DNA of 64,000 nucleotides from NCBI GenBank assembly GCA_012932295.1, contig JAAONU010000013.1, positions 10,938,821 to 11,002,820 on the forward strand, read 5' to 3'. The position numbers and the translations under genes were made by a program. Position 1 is the stretch's first letter. Each line of letters begins with the position of its first letter. The notes beneath the pieces were generated by a model. The model had not been told where the DNA came from, did no database searches, and saw nothing but the letters and a program-made list of their open reading frames with translations. Positions 45,071-58,343 of the stretch are shown in pieces. The stretch comes from Cyclina sinensis (Eukaryota; Mollusca; Bivalvia; Venerida; Veneridae).

Positions 45071-48000
45071 CTTTTCAGATCTATAGCAGATCAGTTGTCC
45101 ACTGTTAATGCGTTTGACTTGTAAACACAGGGGGCGCGAGATCGATCCACCGCTCCTCCACTTACTAATTAAAACTTGCGAGTATATATTTGTATATATA
45201 CTTTGTAAGGTAGTTAGAGGGTTGGATCCCCGACCTCTGTTCTACCAATTACGGGGACAATAAACGGGGTTACTCAAAAGGGGCCCGAAACGGAAAAAAG
45301 ACTTGCCATAGATTACAATTCGTTATCAACTACCGCTGCTTTTCAATGGTATGGTTATCATTAAACTGCAATATACTTGGTTCAGTTGCAGTTGTTTTTA
45401 TATTGATGAAATCTCTTAAAACATTTTGTCTGGTTTCAAAAGAAAATAAAAAGAAGCTATTCCAGGGAGGGAAAAGTCATTTCACACATTGCGTAATAAG
45501 TTTGGTTTTTGTGCGATAACTGATTAATCGAGAGAAAAAAAATTGTTACTTAACAACATCACGTTCTTGCTAATCATTCTGAGCCAGATACAAGGACACA
45601 GCAGTCTGTAAATATCCCCTATAGCCATTACATTCATAGGGAATGGCATCGAATTTATAAGTATTTCTTTAATTTGTCATTACTTATTTTCGTTAAATAA
45701 TTTGCTGCATCGAGTAACAATCTAAATTAACAAAAAGAAATGAAACGAAAGATAAAAACGAAAGGTTAACGATTAAGATTATCTTTTAATTTGCTAAACT
45801 TTTTGTCAGTATTAAGGGAAGACAGAATTTGCAGTCCAATTTTCTTTTAAAAGAGAACGTATACTTACTACGATTCTATTTGTCTTAGATTCTATCTGTC
45901 TATGAGGAAAGTTATGCCTTTAGATTTTGGGATTTGAATTAATTCCATACCCTCCCCGTTTATATGCAAAGGAACGTCGTATAAACGTTCTGAAATCCAT
46001 AGACATAAATTGATGAGACTGTATGGGTAACGACTACAGGAATGACCTACAAACTTACTTTTGTAACAGCAAGTCGATATTAACTCTGTAAGAAGTAAGA
46101 CAATTTCTTCTCTCACTATTAGAATGGAAAAAGCCAAAGCCGCCCAGCGAAATACACGTACCATCATGCCCGGGCACTAGACCAAATCACAGAACCACCA
46201 AACCAAAAATCCACAACACACGAACAATGACAGCCGGGAACCCAATCGCAACACCAACAGAAAGGAACGCCGTTCCGCGAATACGGATGATAAACAACTA
46301 TCCAAAAACCACAACCACTCCACCCATTCTTCACCACCAAAAGGTATAAGGTATATCTAAACGAACATTCTGTAAAGTTAATGTAGATTGTAGCACCATT
46401 CGCCATAGTTGAAAATGATTTCAGTAAAAATAAACCTAATTTGAATATTTTCGTTTCAGTTCTCTTTTGTAAACAACTTTTTGAATATACTAAGATATAG
46501 TGTACATGAAGGTTTGAAATAAATGACAAAATTATATATTCTCATCGGTAATGGCACTATTCTTGATTTGGTCTTCAATTGTTCTGCAAGTAAATTCTCG
46601 AGAATACTTCGGTAATTTACCCACACTCGTTTTAAACTGGATAATGAAATATCAATATCTGAATGTGTGAAAAACATATTCAGCCAGTCAGTATGAGCTA
46701 GTACTCTGAAACATTTTAAGTAAAGAGCTGATTTTGCTATCATGCTGTTATATCTATATGTGCTTAAAACGAGTGACCTTGGCAGCAACTGTTAAGATAA
46801 AAAGTCTGATATTTCACTACTTGCAGAAAAAAGTTACCAGTTGAAATATCATACAACTGTTTATATAGTTTGTCTTTGAATACAGTCATGTCAGTGGTAT
46901 ACATGACAATAAATGTAAAAAATATAAACAAACAAAGAAACAAACAAGAGGGACATGATGCCCCTAAATTGCCCACTGGGTCTTAATGCTCAAGTTACAG
47001 GTATCGTTTGTGGTTGTTGTGGGTGTTCGTTGTTCACAACTTTGAATAAGTTTTCAATAAGTTTGCAGACTCTGGTTGTAATGGTACTCAAGTTTTTAAG
47101 AAGAAATAGTTTTACTCTACAGGTCTCTGTCAAAGGTCAACTTTGACCTACGGACCCCAGAAACAACAGGGTTCTTCTTTTATAATTACCCTATGAAGTT
47201 TGAAGGTTCTGGGTGTAACGGTACTCCAGTTACTGAGCAGAAATAGTTGTCACTCCACAGGTCTCAATGACCTTGACTTTTGACATACTGACCCCCAAAA
47301 AAGATAGGGTGCTTTTACGGAGTAAGAGCAATCATTCTATAAAGTTTGAAGGCTCTGGGTAAAATGGTACTCCAGTTACTGAGCAGAAACAGCTTTCACT
47401 CTAGAGGCCCCTGTTAACTTGACCTTTGATCTATGGACCTTAAAAACAATAGAGTTCTTCTAATACAATTACCCTATAAAGTTTGAAGGCTCTGGGTGTA
47501 ATGGGACTTTAGTTACTCAGCAAAAATACTTTACACTCTACGGGTCCCTGTGACCTTGACCTTTGACCTACTAACCCCAAAAACAACACGATTCTTCTAT
47601 TTAGTAAAAGCAATCATTTTATGAAGTTTAAAGGCTCTGTGTATAATGGTACAATGAACAATTGAAGGTCTAGCTCTTGGTGTTTCAGAGCAGCAGATTT
47701 TTCCCTATACAAGTCTTTGTGTAAAATAAAAAGACCCCGCCCCCAGGGTGGGGCCAGATTTAACACCAGGGTCATGATTTGAACAAACTTGGTAGAGGTC
47801 CACTAGACAATGCTACATACCAAATATCTAAGCTGTATCCTTCTCTTTTCTGACCAGGAGATTTTTTAAATACTTTTTTTCCTATATAACTATATGTAAA
47901 ACAAGTGACCCCCAGGGCAGGGCCATTTTTTAACCGGTGGTCATGATTTGAACAAACTTGGTAAATGTCCACTAGAAAATGTTGCACACCAAATATCTTA

Positions 48001-48736
48001 ACTCTAGGCCTTGCGGTTTCTGACAAGAAGATTTTTAAAGTTTTTCCTACATAACTCTATGTAAAACATGTGACACCTGGGGCGGGGCCTTTTTTTGACC
48101 CACGGTCAAAGATTTGAACAAACTTGGTAGAGGCTGCACACAAAATATCTTAACTCTAGGCCTTTTGGTTTCTGACAAGAAAATTTTAAGTTTTCCCGAT
48201 ATAAATCTATGAGCTCTACCCACCAGACCCACTTAGAGGTCACGGACTCAAAGGACAAGCCCCCCCCCCCCCCCCCCCCCGATACCCACTCTACCCTTTG
48301 GCCTGGCGTTCATTCAAACGTAGTGCTTGTTTATTTTTTATTATTATTCTTTTTTAAATTTCTATATTTTGTATAAAATCAATATTTCTGTATTCAGTAT
48401 AAAACGAATAGAATACGTACCTGTATTGTTTAACAATGTGAAAAAAAACATATTGATTCTACATAATTAAGAAGAGGACATTATGAATCAGTCTGAAGCA
48501 AAAAATATTACTAGGAAGTCTACAGAAGGACACTGTGGTACAAGGTGGCACATAACACGTTTTTAAGCCACAAACTCGAATTGGTCATGTAGGAAATACT
48601 GATTCTAGAATAGAGTGGATTAATATAAGTATTTTTGAAGTCTTAAATAATTAATACTTCACTGTCTTCAGGATGAGACTTTCTTTTTGTTTTCGTTATT
48701 GAACAGTACTGATATACATTCAGTATGAAGTAGGAG
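45071..48736. repeat. 3.66-kb tandem unit, copy 2 (3666 bp)
   Basis: Base-for-base almost the same as copy 1 over its whole length. The differences I found are the nine-base block gained near 47495 and a shorter C tract (21). Open frames on the minus strand are identical to copy 1, displaced by 3660 bp (45892-46167, 46164-46529, 46456-46788, 46764-46976). Confidence 0.9.
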
Positions 48737-51700
48737 CTTTTCAGATCTATAGCAGATCAGTTGTCCACTGTTAATGCGTTTGACTTGTAAACACAGGGGG
48801 CGCGAGATCGATCCACCGCTCCTCCACTTACTAATTAAAACTTGCGAGTATATATTTGTATATATACTTTGTAAGGTAGTTAGAGGGTTGGATCCCCGAC
48901 CTCTGTTCTACCAATTACGGGGACAATAAACGGGGTTACTCAAAAGGGGCCCGAAACGGAAAAAAGACTTGCCATAGATTACAATTCGTTATCAACTACC
49001 GCTGCTTTTCAATGGTATGGTTATCATTAAACTGCAATATACTTGGTTCAGTTGCAGTTGTTTTTATATTGATGAAATCTCTTAAAACATTTTGTCTGGT
49101 TTCAAAAGAAAATAAAAAGAAGCTATTCCAGGGAGGGAAAAGTCATTTCACACATTGCGTAATAAGTTTGGTTTTTGTGCGATAACTGATTAATCGAGAG
49201 AAAAAAAATTGTTACTTAACAACATCACGTTCTTGCTAATCATTCTGAGCCAGATACAAGGACACAGCAGTCTGTAAATATCCCCTATAGCCATTACATT
49301 CATAGGGAATGGCATCGAATTTATAAGTATTTCTTTAATTTGTCATTACTTATTTTCGTTAAATAATTTGCTGCATCGAGTAACAATCTAAATTAACAAA
49401 AAGAAATGAAACGAAAGATAAAAACGAAAGGTTAACGATTAAGATTATCTTTTAATTTGCTAAACTTTTTGTCAGTATTAAGGGAAGACAGAATTTGCAG
49501 TCCAATTTTCTTTTAAAAGAGAACGTATACTTACTACGATTCTATTTGTCTTAGATTCTATCTGTCTATGAGGAAAGTTATGCCTTTAGATTTTGGGATT
49601 TGAATTAATTCCATACCCTCCCCGTTTATATGCAAAGGAACGTCGTATAAACGTTCTGAAATCCATAGACATAAATTGATGAGACTGTATGGGTAACGAC
49701 TACAGGAATGACCTACAAACTTACTTTTGTAACAGCAAGTCGATATTAACTCTGTAAGAAGTAAGACAATTTCTTCTCTCACTATTAGAATGGAAAAAGC
49801 CAAAGCCGCCCAGCGAAATACACGTACCATCATGCCCGGGCACTAGACCAAATCACAGAACCACCAAACCAAAAATCCACAACACACGAACAATGACAGC
49901 CGGGAACCCAATCGCAACACCAACAGAAAGGAACGCCGTTCCGCGAATACGGATGATAAACAACTATCCAAAAACCACAACCACTCCACCCATTCTTCAC
50001 CACCAAAAGGTATAAGGTATATCTAAACGAACATTCTGTAAAGTTAATGTAGATTGTAGCACCATTCGCCATAGTTGAAAATGATTTCAGTAAAAATAAA
50101 CCTAATTTGAATATTTTCGTTTCAGTTCTCTTTTGTAAACAACTTTTTGAATATACTAAGATATAGTGTACATGAAGGTTTGAAATAAATGACAAAATTA
50201 TATATTCTCATCGGTAATGGCACTATTCTTGATTTGGTCTTCAATTGTTCTGCAAGTAAATTCTCGAGAATACTTCGGTAATTTACCCACACTCGTTTTA
50301 AACTGGATAATGAAATATCAATATCTGAATGTGTGAAAAACATATTCAGCCAGTCAGTATGAGCTAGTACTCTGAAACATTTTAAGTAAAGAGCTGATTT
50401 TGCTATCATGCTGTTATATCTATATGTGCTTAAAACGAGTGACCTTGGCAGCAACTGTTAAGATAAAAAGTCTGATATTTCACTACTTGCAGAAAAAAGT
50501 TACCAGTTGAAATATCATACAACTGTTTATATAGTTTGTCTTTGAATACAGTCATGTCAGTGGTATACATGACAATAAATGTAAAAAATATAAACAAACA
50601 AAGAAACAAACAAGAGGGACATGATGCCCCTAAATTGCCCACTGGGTCTTAATGCTCAAGTTACAGGTATCGTTTGTGGTTGTTGTGGGTGTTCGTTGTT
50701 CACAACTTTGAATAAGTTTTCAATAAGTTTGCAGACTCTGGTTGTAATGGTACTCAAGTTTTTAAGAAGAAATAGTTTTACTCTACAGGTCTCTGTCAAA
50801 GGTCAACTTTGACCTACGGACCCCAGAAACAACAGGGTTCTTCTTTTATAATTACCCTATGAAGTTTGAAGGTTCTGGGTGTAACGGTACTCCAGTTACT
50901 GAGCAGAAATAGTTGTCACTCCACAGGTCTCAATGACCTTGACTTTTGACATACTGACCCCCAAAAAAGATAGGGTGCTTTTACGGAGTAAGAGCAATCA
51001 TTCTATAAAGTTTGAAGGCTCTGGGTAAAATGGTACTCCAGTTACTGAGCAGAAACAGCTTTCACTCTAGAGGCCCCTGTTAACTTGACCTTTGATCTAT
51101 GGACCTTAAAAACAATAGAGTTCTTCTAATACAATTACCCTATAAAGTTTGAAGGCTCTGGGTGTAATGGGACTTTAGTTACTCAGCAAAAATACTTTAC
51201 ACTCTACGGGTCCCTGTGACCTTGACCTTTGACCTACTAACCCCAAAAACAACACGATTCTTCTATTTAGTAAAAGCAATCATTTTATGAAGTTTAAAGG
51301 CTCTGTGTATAATGGTACAATGAACAATTGAAGGTCTAGCTCTTGGTGTTTCAGAGCAGCAGATTTTTCCCTATACAAGTCTTTGTGTAAAATAAAAAGA
51401 CCCCGCCCCCAGGGTGGGGCCAGATTTAACACCAGGGTCATGATTTGAACAAACTTGGTAGAGGTCCACTAGACAATGCTACATACCAAATATCTAAGCT
51501 GTATCCTTCTCTTTTCTGACCAGGAGATTTTTTAAATACTTTTTTTCCTATATAACTATATGTAAAACAAGTGACCCCCAGGGCAGGGCCATTTTTTAAC
51601 CGGTGGTCATGATTTGAACAAACTTGGTAAATGTCCACTAGAAAATGTTGCACACCAAATATCTTAACTCTAGGCCTTGCGGTTTCTGACAAGAAGATTT

Positions 51701-52371
51701 TTAAAGTTTTTCCTACATAACTCTATGTAAAACATGTGACACCTGGGGCGGGGCCTTTTTTTGACCCACGGTCAAAGATTTGAACAAACTTGGTAGAGGC
51801 TGCACACAAAATATCTTAACTCTAGGCCTTTTGGTTTCTGACAAGAAAATTTTAAGTTTTCCCGATATAAATCTATGAGCTCTACCCACCAGACCCACTT
51901 AGAGGTCACGGACTCAAAGGACAAGCCCCCCCCCCCCCCCCCCCCGATACCCACTCTACCCTTTGGCCTGGCGTTCATTCAAACGTAGTGCTTGTTTATT
52001 TCTTATTATTATTCTTTTTTAAATTTCTATATTTTGTATAAAATCAATATTTCTGTATTCAGTATAAAACGAATAGAATACGTACCTGTATTGTTTAACA
52101 ATTAAGAAGAGGACATTATGAATCAGTCTGAAGCAAAAAATATTACTAGGAAGTCTACAGAAGGACACTGTGGTACAAGGTGGCACATAACACGTTTTTA
52201 AGCCACAAATTCGAATTGGTCATGTAGGAAATACTGATTCTAGAATAGAGTGGATTAATATAAGTATTTTTGAAGTCTTAAATAATTAATACTTCACTGT
52301 CTTCAGGATGAGACTTTCTTTTTGTTTTCGTTATTGAACAGTACTGATATACATTCAGTATGAAGTAGGAG
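48737..52371. repeat. 3.66-kb tandem unit, copy 3 (3635 bp)
   Basis: Shares the nine-base block with copy 2 and has a C tract of 20. It lacks about 30 bp near 52101 (the A-rich stretch after GTTTAACAAT) and shows a few substitutions (TTTCTTATT near 52000, AAATTCG near 52208). The array ends after TAGGAG, where CTTTTC of a following unit would begin and CTTGAAATTC is found instead, leaving CTT as a 3-bp microhomology at the break. Confidence 0.9.
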
Positions 52372-52534
52372 CTTGAAATTCGAAACTATGGTTTTTGCTC
52401 TAAAAGTTCAGGACAGGTCGTGTGAGTGCAGTTTTTGCAAAAACTGTGGGGATGACAGCTGTGACATAGGAGACAACAAGAAGCCTGTGGCGTTATGTCT
52501 CTCAACTGTTTCATACAACTTGCCTTGGCCAAAG
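52372..52534 (+). CDS. Possible Cys-rich exon at the right edge of the array
   Basis: From the array breakpoint an open frame runs through FALKVQDRSCECSFCKNCGD and DSCDIGDNKKPVALCLSTVS, then YNLPWPK, to a donor (AAG|GTAAAA). The Cys pattern (CECSFCKNC…DSC…C) and balanced composition look like coding sequence rather than AT-rich noise. The acceptor would fall on, or very close to, the duplication junction (TAGGAG). I do not recognise the family. Confidence 0.25.
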
Positions 52535-52659
52535 GTAAAAAAAATTGTGCTTAGGTGCAGTTTCGTTCTTACAGCTGAAGTTTCAAGAGAAATAATTGGT
52601 CTGATATTTATGTTTTGTTGTAGATTGTCTTCACTCCTGCAAGAATAACTTTACTTCTC

Positions 52660-55140
52660 GTTTTATATTGGTATATTGGGATTGTCAGGGAGGCGCTCAC
52701 AGTTTCGAGTTGTCGTCGGTCAATGAATTTCTGTATGAAACTGGTGCCTTTATGCGACAAGTTAAATAGAAATGTCACAGTCAGCTTCCTTTCCGATGAC
52801 CTATAATGGGGTATTGCCTATTAACATTCCCCCTCGTAGATTCATTGAAAGAAAAGTAAAAAGGGTCATAGAAGGTATTACGGAAAGAGTCATGGAAACT
52901 ATCCATTAGGTTTGACAAGTCCTGAACATAGAAGAAGAAATGAGATAATTTTTTTTCTATTCACTTTATTTTGATAACATGTGAAATTTGATTAGTTATG
53001 TAAGAAATTAAAATTGAAAAGCTACGTGTTGTAATTTCCTCTGTATTCTTGCAAATCTCATACTAATTTTCATAGCAAAAAAAATCGTTTTTAATAACTA
53101 AACGGATACAGATAAGTCCTTATCACTTATCAAAATCGATAAATAGAAATTTAAAATTTCGATGACTCCACGCAGACGATTTTTTAAATGTAGTATTTGT
53201 ACCGTCTTTGCATCGACTTCCTTTTCAAAGATAAATATGCACAGTAATCAAGGACTCTAATGGAAACGTTACCTGGAGCTGGGACCAATGTCGAGTGTTT
53301 GAAATCGAGCTCCGAACGTACAAAAAATCAAGTAAAACAAATAATAAAATCAACTACTAAAAGTTAAGGTATTGTTCCAGCACCTTCCAGAAAGAAAATA
53401 AAAAATATGAAGAAAAAACAAATTCAACAATTTAAAAGTTTAACATTAGAGAACGATTACCCGTGATGCAGTGAGGTTCTCTCATGCAGCCATTATCAAA
53501 TGGAACTTCCTATCTAGCAAGTTAGTAATTCAGACTCGCTTCGTTGAAACGTGAACCACTGCAAACAGTTCAAACTACTCAAATGACCTTTGATTTCTGT
53601 GCATTTAACATATTTCTTTTAAGTTACCCATTGTCCTTTCGAAACATTCACAGTGCACTTATCCTTGGCCATATTGTTGATAATGAATTCTGTCAACACC
53701 TCATTCTTCACTTTTAGAGTAAATAACTTGTTTTTCAATTGCAGTCACGTCAACAGATGTAAGAACGTTTCAATTGGTCAATCATCTGTAATATTTTTAA
53801 CTTGTGTAAGTAATAAACAAATCGTCTGTAAATGGGAGTGGAGGTCATGCTTTGCCAGTCACACACTGAATAGTATGCGCTTCTAAACTGGTTACTAAAC
53901 AAAAGTTAACAGTCAACCATTAAAATATAAAATATTATCTCGGTTTACTAGGCGGACTGAATCAGAATATTAGTATGACGGAATATTAACCTTGTTTTCT
54001 CGCAATAGGTAACATCTATATTCATATCAGCAGATCTTTTTCTATGAAATCAAATATAGTGTCCATATTTAACAGTAGGAAATTGTCTAAAATTTGGCGA
54101 CAAATCATTTTGACTGTTCTTTTGAAAAAACTCAGATTAGACTTCTAAGCATGAATAGCGAACCAGACACAACCCTTATGAAGACAAGTTGCAAATTCCT
54201 TTAAGCTGGCTTCAGTATAAAGATCACCATTTGTGATTAAATTATATTTAATCATCGTCAGTCCCACATGATTAATCGACATGGGTTTTAACCTCGATTC
54301 TAACCACTGTTATAACAAGTTGGCCCTCTTTAAAAAGTAAACCAAAGAGAGGTCAGCAGCTGTCGTCACTGAAAGAATGAATCTACTTGTTTCCAAGATC
54401 ATTTTGAATTTTTTAAATGTTCTGTGACTTAAATAATTATAAAAACTAGTAACCTAACTATTATTAATAGTTAATACCTTATTAGACAAAATGACCGAAA
54501 CTGACTATAATTTAGTTTTTTCAAATGTTTTTATAGTGGCGTAACTATCATTTAAATAAATGAAACAAATTAAGATAACCTCATGTATTTCATACTTTGT
54601 AGAATCTTGGGGATCTTCTTATAAGCCCCTAAGGCTTTACTCTCCCCTTTTTTACAACAATGCATGTAGTTGTTGAAGCCAGAACTCCCGTGTTAAGCTG
54701 CTGCTTTTTTAGGCTCATTAAGTTTTGTTTTCCCTTTCAAGCTTTTATTTTAACCTTTCTTAGTCCAAATATTTTACAAAATAATCAGCGATAGTATCTG
54801 TTAAGCTGGACTAAATATTAAAGGGCGCAAATTTGATCCAAATCGAGGAAATGGACTTAAAAATGCTCTGAAATTCGTAAAAAATATTTACCATTTTTCA
54901 TGACCATGGCTAAATATTAATTTGTTCAACAGGCTGATGAGTTTCTCAGAAAAAAAATGCATTTTAGAATTTGTAGTTTTTAAAAAGTAGCATACATTAT
55001 AAGAAATGCATCCCTATAATTGTATTTTTTTGTGTTTAGTTGAGGGAATAAAATTATTCTGTACGTTCTGTTCATAATGGGCCGTTTTTACCATGGGCCG
55101 TTTTGACCCGATGTTAAATTTTGGTTTCGTTTAAATAAAT
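52660..55140. other. Intergenic, nothing recognised
   Basis: About 2.5 kb without a recognisable gene or repeat family. A short perfect hairpin TGATTAAAT-TAT-ATTTAATCA lies near 54234. The open frame at 53653-53886 lacks domain or splice support. Confidence 0.35.
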
Positions 55141-55144
55141 TCGT

Positions 55145-55300
55145 ATTTTGATTCGGAGCATGCGCATATCTATCTTTGTAGACTGGTTTTCATGATTTTA
55201 GGCTTAATATGAGATCATTAACTAAAATTTGATACGCAAAAATGGATGCCGCCAGCAATTAAAGCCAACACTGTGGAGAGGTCTGATGACCTCTCCAATA
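55145..55300. repeat. Diverged duplicate of 56935-57045, with hairpin
   Basis: GAGCATGCGCATATCTATCT, GAGACTGGTT-like and GTGGAGAGGTCTGATGACC blocks here are matched, with many substitutions, by GAGCATAGGGACACCG, GAGACTGGTTCGAAAG and GTGGAGAGATCCCATGACC at 56935-57045. Within this copy GGAGAGGTC-TGAT-GACCTCTCC (55275-55296) is a perfect 9-bp hairpin. Confidence 0.45.
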
Positions 55301-55949
55301 AACTGAGATAACGCAAGATGTTATACATGTTAAAGTATGGAACCCCGCGACTGTCTTAAGTTAAAAACCATAGTACTATGATGTTTGGTGTCTTCTTTAG
55401 GAGTCGAGCTCACGTTTTGTTCTGTCAAATATTCTGTCAAATGTTCGGATATTCATTCTTGCTGTTCTGTGGCAAGAACGTTTCATACTCTTATCAGATG
55501 ATCATAAACAGTTAATAATAGTTATGATAAAACATAAGACAGTTGAAGCATTCTGTATTGGTATCTTTTCCAGGTACGCATGTCTTTTAGCAACCACGAC
55601 ATAAATGCCTTTTAAGTCAGTGAACTATTTTCAGTCACAGTACATACCTATATAAGTTAGCGATGGAAAATTACTTACCATATCTAGCAAGTTAAGGAAT
55701 GGCACTTATTAAATCTCTTTCAATATGCCAGTTTGACACTTCATACTTCTATCGCTCGGCTGGTATGTCATGTAATTTTTTGAAATTTTACTATGCTCTG
55801 GAAAATTATCTGTCTTATTCAGCATATAAGCTATGTTTTTAGATCGACAATGTGTCCCTCTCACGAATGAAACACTGCCATGCCTCCCAAATATTTGGAA
55901 CGGTTTCCTCAAGTTGCAGCTACTTTGAAATGCAGTTGCAACGGTTACA

Positions 55950-56870
55950 CGCGTGCAAATCACAAGAAGGGAAAAAAGCACATTGCATTGCCATATATAA
56001 AAAACATTGTAATAGAAGAAAGTACCGCGAGAACGGGAATTGGCGCTGTTTGGAGCACTCACCTTGTGCAGCTGTAGCTCAGTAATGCAATGACCGATTT
56101 CTTGCAGCTAGTATCATATAAAAATTGACGCTACAAGCTAAAGTTTCAGACCTCCGACGTCTGTACGTCTTCAGGATAGGGCGCTCGTGTTTTCGAGTTC
56201 TCAAAAACACGGCGTATAGAATTTACCATTTATATAACGTAAACTATAAGAGTAGGCAGTTGCACCAGGTGGAGCGCGAGCGAACTGCACCGAGACAATA
56301 CCGTGTCAGAAAGTGTTGACCAGTGTTGAACCATGAAGAAACTCGTTCAGTATGAACGTGCAAATCAGAAGGAAGAAAAAAGCGAACTACACTGCTATAT
56401 ATAGAGGCATTGTAACTGATGGAAAGCGGGAATTTGCACTGTTTGGAACACTCAGTTTGCGCGACTGTAGCTCAGTACCATATATAACGTATACTGTAAG
56501 AGTATGCAGTTGCACCGGGAGCGCGAGCGAACTGCACCGACAGAAAGTGTTGACCAGGGCTGCACCATAGAAAACTTCGTTCAGTATGCACGTGCAAATC
56601 AGAAGAAAGAGAAAAAGCGAACTGTAATTACCATAAATAGGGGTATTGTAATAGAAAAGGCACAGTGAAAGCTGGAATTTGCGCTCTTTGGAGCACTCAG
56701 TTTGCACGAGTGTATCTCAGTAATGTACAGACCTATTTTCTTGCAGCTAGTAGAAGTGTGAGGCCTCTCCAATGCCTGTACGGCTTCAGGATTGTGCAGG
56801 TGAGCTCCGTGTTTTTGAGTTCTCAAAAACACGGCATATCTAGACGTTACCGTTAGGAGAAAGTCATTTA
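55950..56870. repeat. Diverged tandem repeat, three units, with conserved hairpin
   Basis: Units start near 55955, 56358 and 56590 with CGTGCAAATCA.AAG. They continue with GGGAATT.GC.CTGTTTGGA and ACTCA.TTTG, then TGTA.CTCAGTA. Units 1 and 3 end in a palindrome: CCGTGTTTTTGAG-TT-CTCAAAAACACGG at 56807-56834 is perfect, and the unit-1 version near 56190 has one mismatch. Unit 2 is shorter and lacks it. Open frames across the units are in different frames and are interrupted, so I call no gene. Confidence 0.55.
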
Positions 56871-57125
56871 CACAAGACTTTTGACAACATGTTATGATAA
56901 TTTTTCGTTTTCCTGAAATCGTATTTTTAAGCAGAGCATAGGGACACCGATTTTTGGAGACTGGTTCGAAAGATATTGGCTTGAAATCTTGAGGCTTCAC
57001 TTCAGTTCGATACACAAACCCTGTGGAGAGATCCCATGACCCCTTAAATCAAAGGAAAGATTATTCAAAGCGAATAATATCGTCGGATACATACGTTACC
57101 TTATTCTGTTATCACTCCTATCCAT

Positions 57126-57440
57126 TGTACCGCCGATGAATGGAGAGTAACGGAATGTGTTGGGCGTGAGTTTCCGACAATAACTTCGGAATATTTGCTA
57201 CAGGTGGTTGAGAAAGAAGGACTTTGGGAGATAACTCAACTTGAATATTTGCTATAAATTGGTTGGCGATCTTTGAGGTCAAATACAGTCAGCACTTTAA
57301 TACACATTTGTGACCTAACATAGTATAATGGGAGATGACTCAAAGTTAATATTTGCTGCAACTGTTCAGAAAAAATAGACTATGGGAGATAACTCAACTT
57401 GAATGGTTAGTGATCTTTCAGGTCAAATACACTGAGAGAA
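57126..57440. repeat. Short degenerate tandem repeat
   Basis: GGGAGATAACTCAACTTGAA and relatives (GGGAGATGACTCAAAGTTAA) followed by TATTTGCT.CAA or GGTCAAATACA recur at about 57227, 57330 and 57385. Spacing is irregular (about 60-100 bp). No coding content is present. Confidence 0.4.
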
Positions 57441-58116
57441 AGTGTGATGTTGTTGTGTTAGAATGGTCAAAGTATGGAAAAGGCAAACCTAAGCGTTTTA
57501 AATGCAATATTTACATGTTTGTTCATACTCGTGTGGTTTCATTCTGCATTTGTCTGCAATGTCTGATTTTAATACGAATTTTGACTTTTCTGATTTTAAG
57601 ATTGTAAGTAGCTCTATCGTTTAACTTCAACAGGGACGTTTTTAGATCGAAAAGTTAGTAAATAAGGGAGAGAACCAGTTGTTTATGTAACCATAATAAA
57701 CCAGTTCATTCTTTGTCTGCATTCAGGCAGCCACTGTGACAAAATTTACCACTTAATTTAAACAAAAAAATCCCACTTTCAACCAAATACATTGTATGTG
57801 TGTCTCCTACTCCCTTGTCGGAGACTGGGACAGTATATTGTCTTCTAACAAGTTAGTTACTAGCTGAACCAATTCGTTCTTGGTATGTCAGCCAGCACAC
57901 ATTTTTCTTTCATTGGAGTTTTTTTTCCCGAATCGATAAAACATCAGTTAACTGCACTGTAAGAGTAAATATTTGTTTAATCAATATTAATTCAAAGATA
58001 TCTTTAAAAATTTGGGTTTCGGAAATCTCTTTTAGTTTATTGTAAATGAGAATACAGGTTTTTAAAAAATCAGTTTGTTTTAACTGTGATAATGTAATGT
58101 CCTATATGCGCCGAAT

Positions 58117-58227
58117 AAATAAATAAACGAACAAACGAATGCACAAAAGAACGAACGAGTGATTCATTCATTTATTCATTCATTCCTTCCTTCCTTCATT
58201 CATTCATTCATTCATTCATTCATTCCA
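58117..58227. repeat. ATTC/AATG microsatellite
   Basis: AATAAATAAATAAACGAACA gives way to GAACGAACGAGTG, then to a run of ATTC/TTCC tetranucleotides ending near 58227. The left part resembles a LINE tail, as at 28.4 kb. The right part is a plain simple repeat. Confidence 0.8.
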
Positions 58228-58343
58228 CTGTGGTATGTCTAGGTCTTTCAATGAAATTAATGACCAATGTGCAAACAAAGGTGTATATTTGAGCTGGGAG
58301 TAAGACAGTTAGAACACTTGACAATTAGACCCCTTTCAATTGT

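Noticed and set aside
41411..52371. Tandem LTR retrotransposon as an explanation of the 3.66-kb array
   Set aside because: No gag/pol similarity, primer-binding site or polypurine tract is seen, and the units contain unrelated older repeats. A segmental tandem duplication fits better.
53653..53886. Signal-peptide-like Cys-containing frame
   Set aside because: A hydrophobic start arises easily in AT-rich DNA. No splice sites or recognisable domain support it.
55709..57015. Overlapping open frames across 55.7-57.0 kb as a gene family
   Set aside because: They map onto diverged tandem repeat units, in different frames and on both strands, so they reflect the repeat and not coding sequence.
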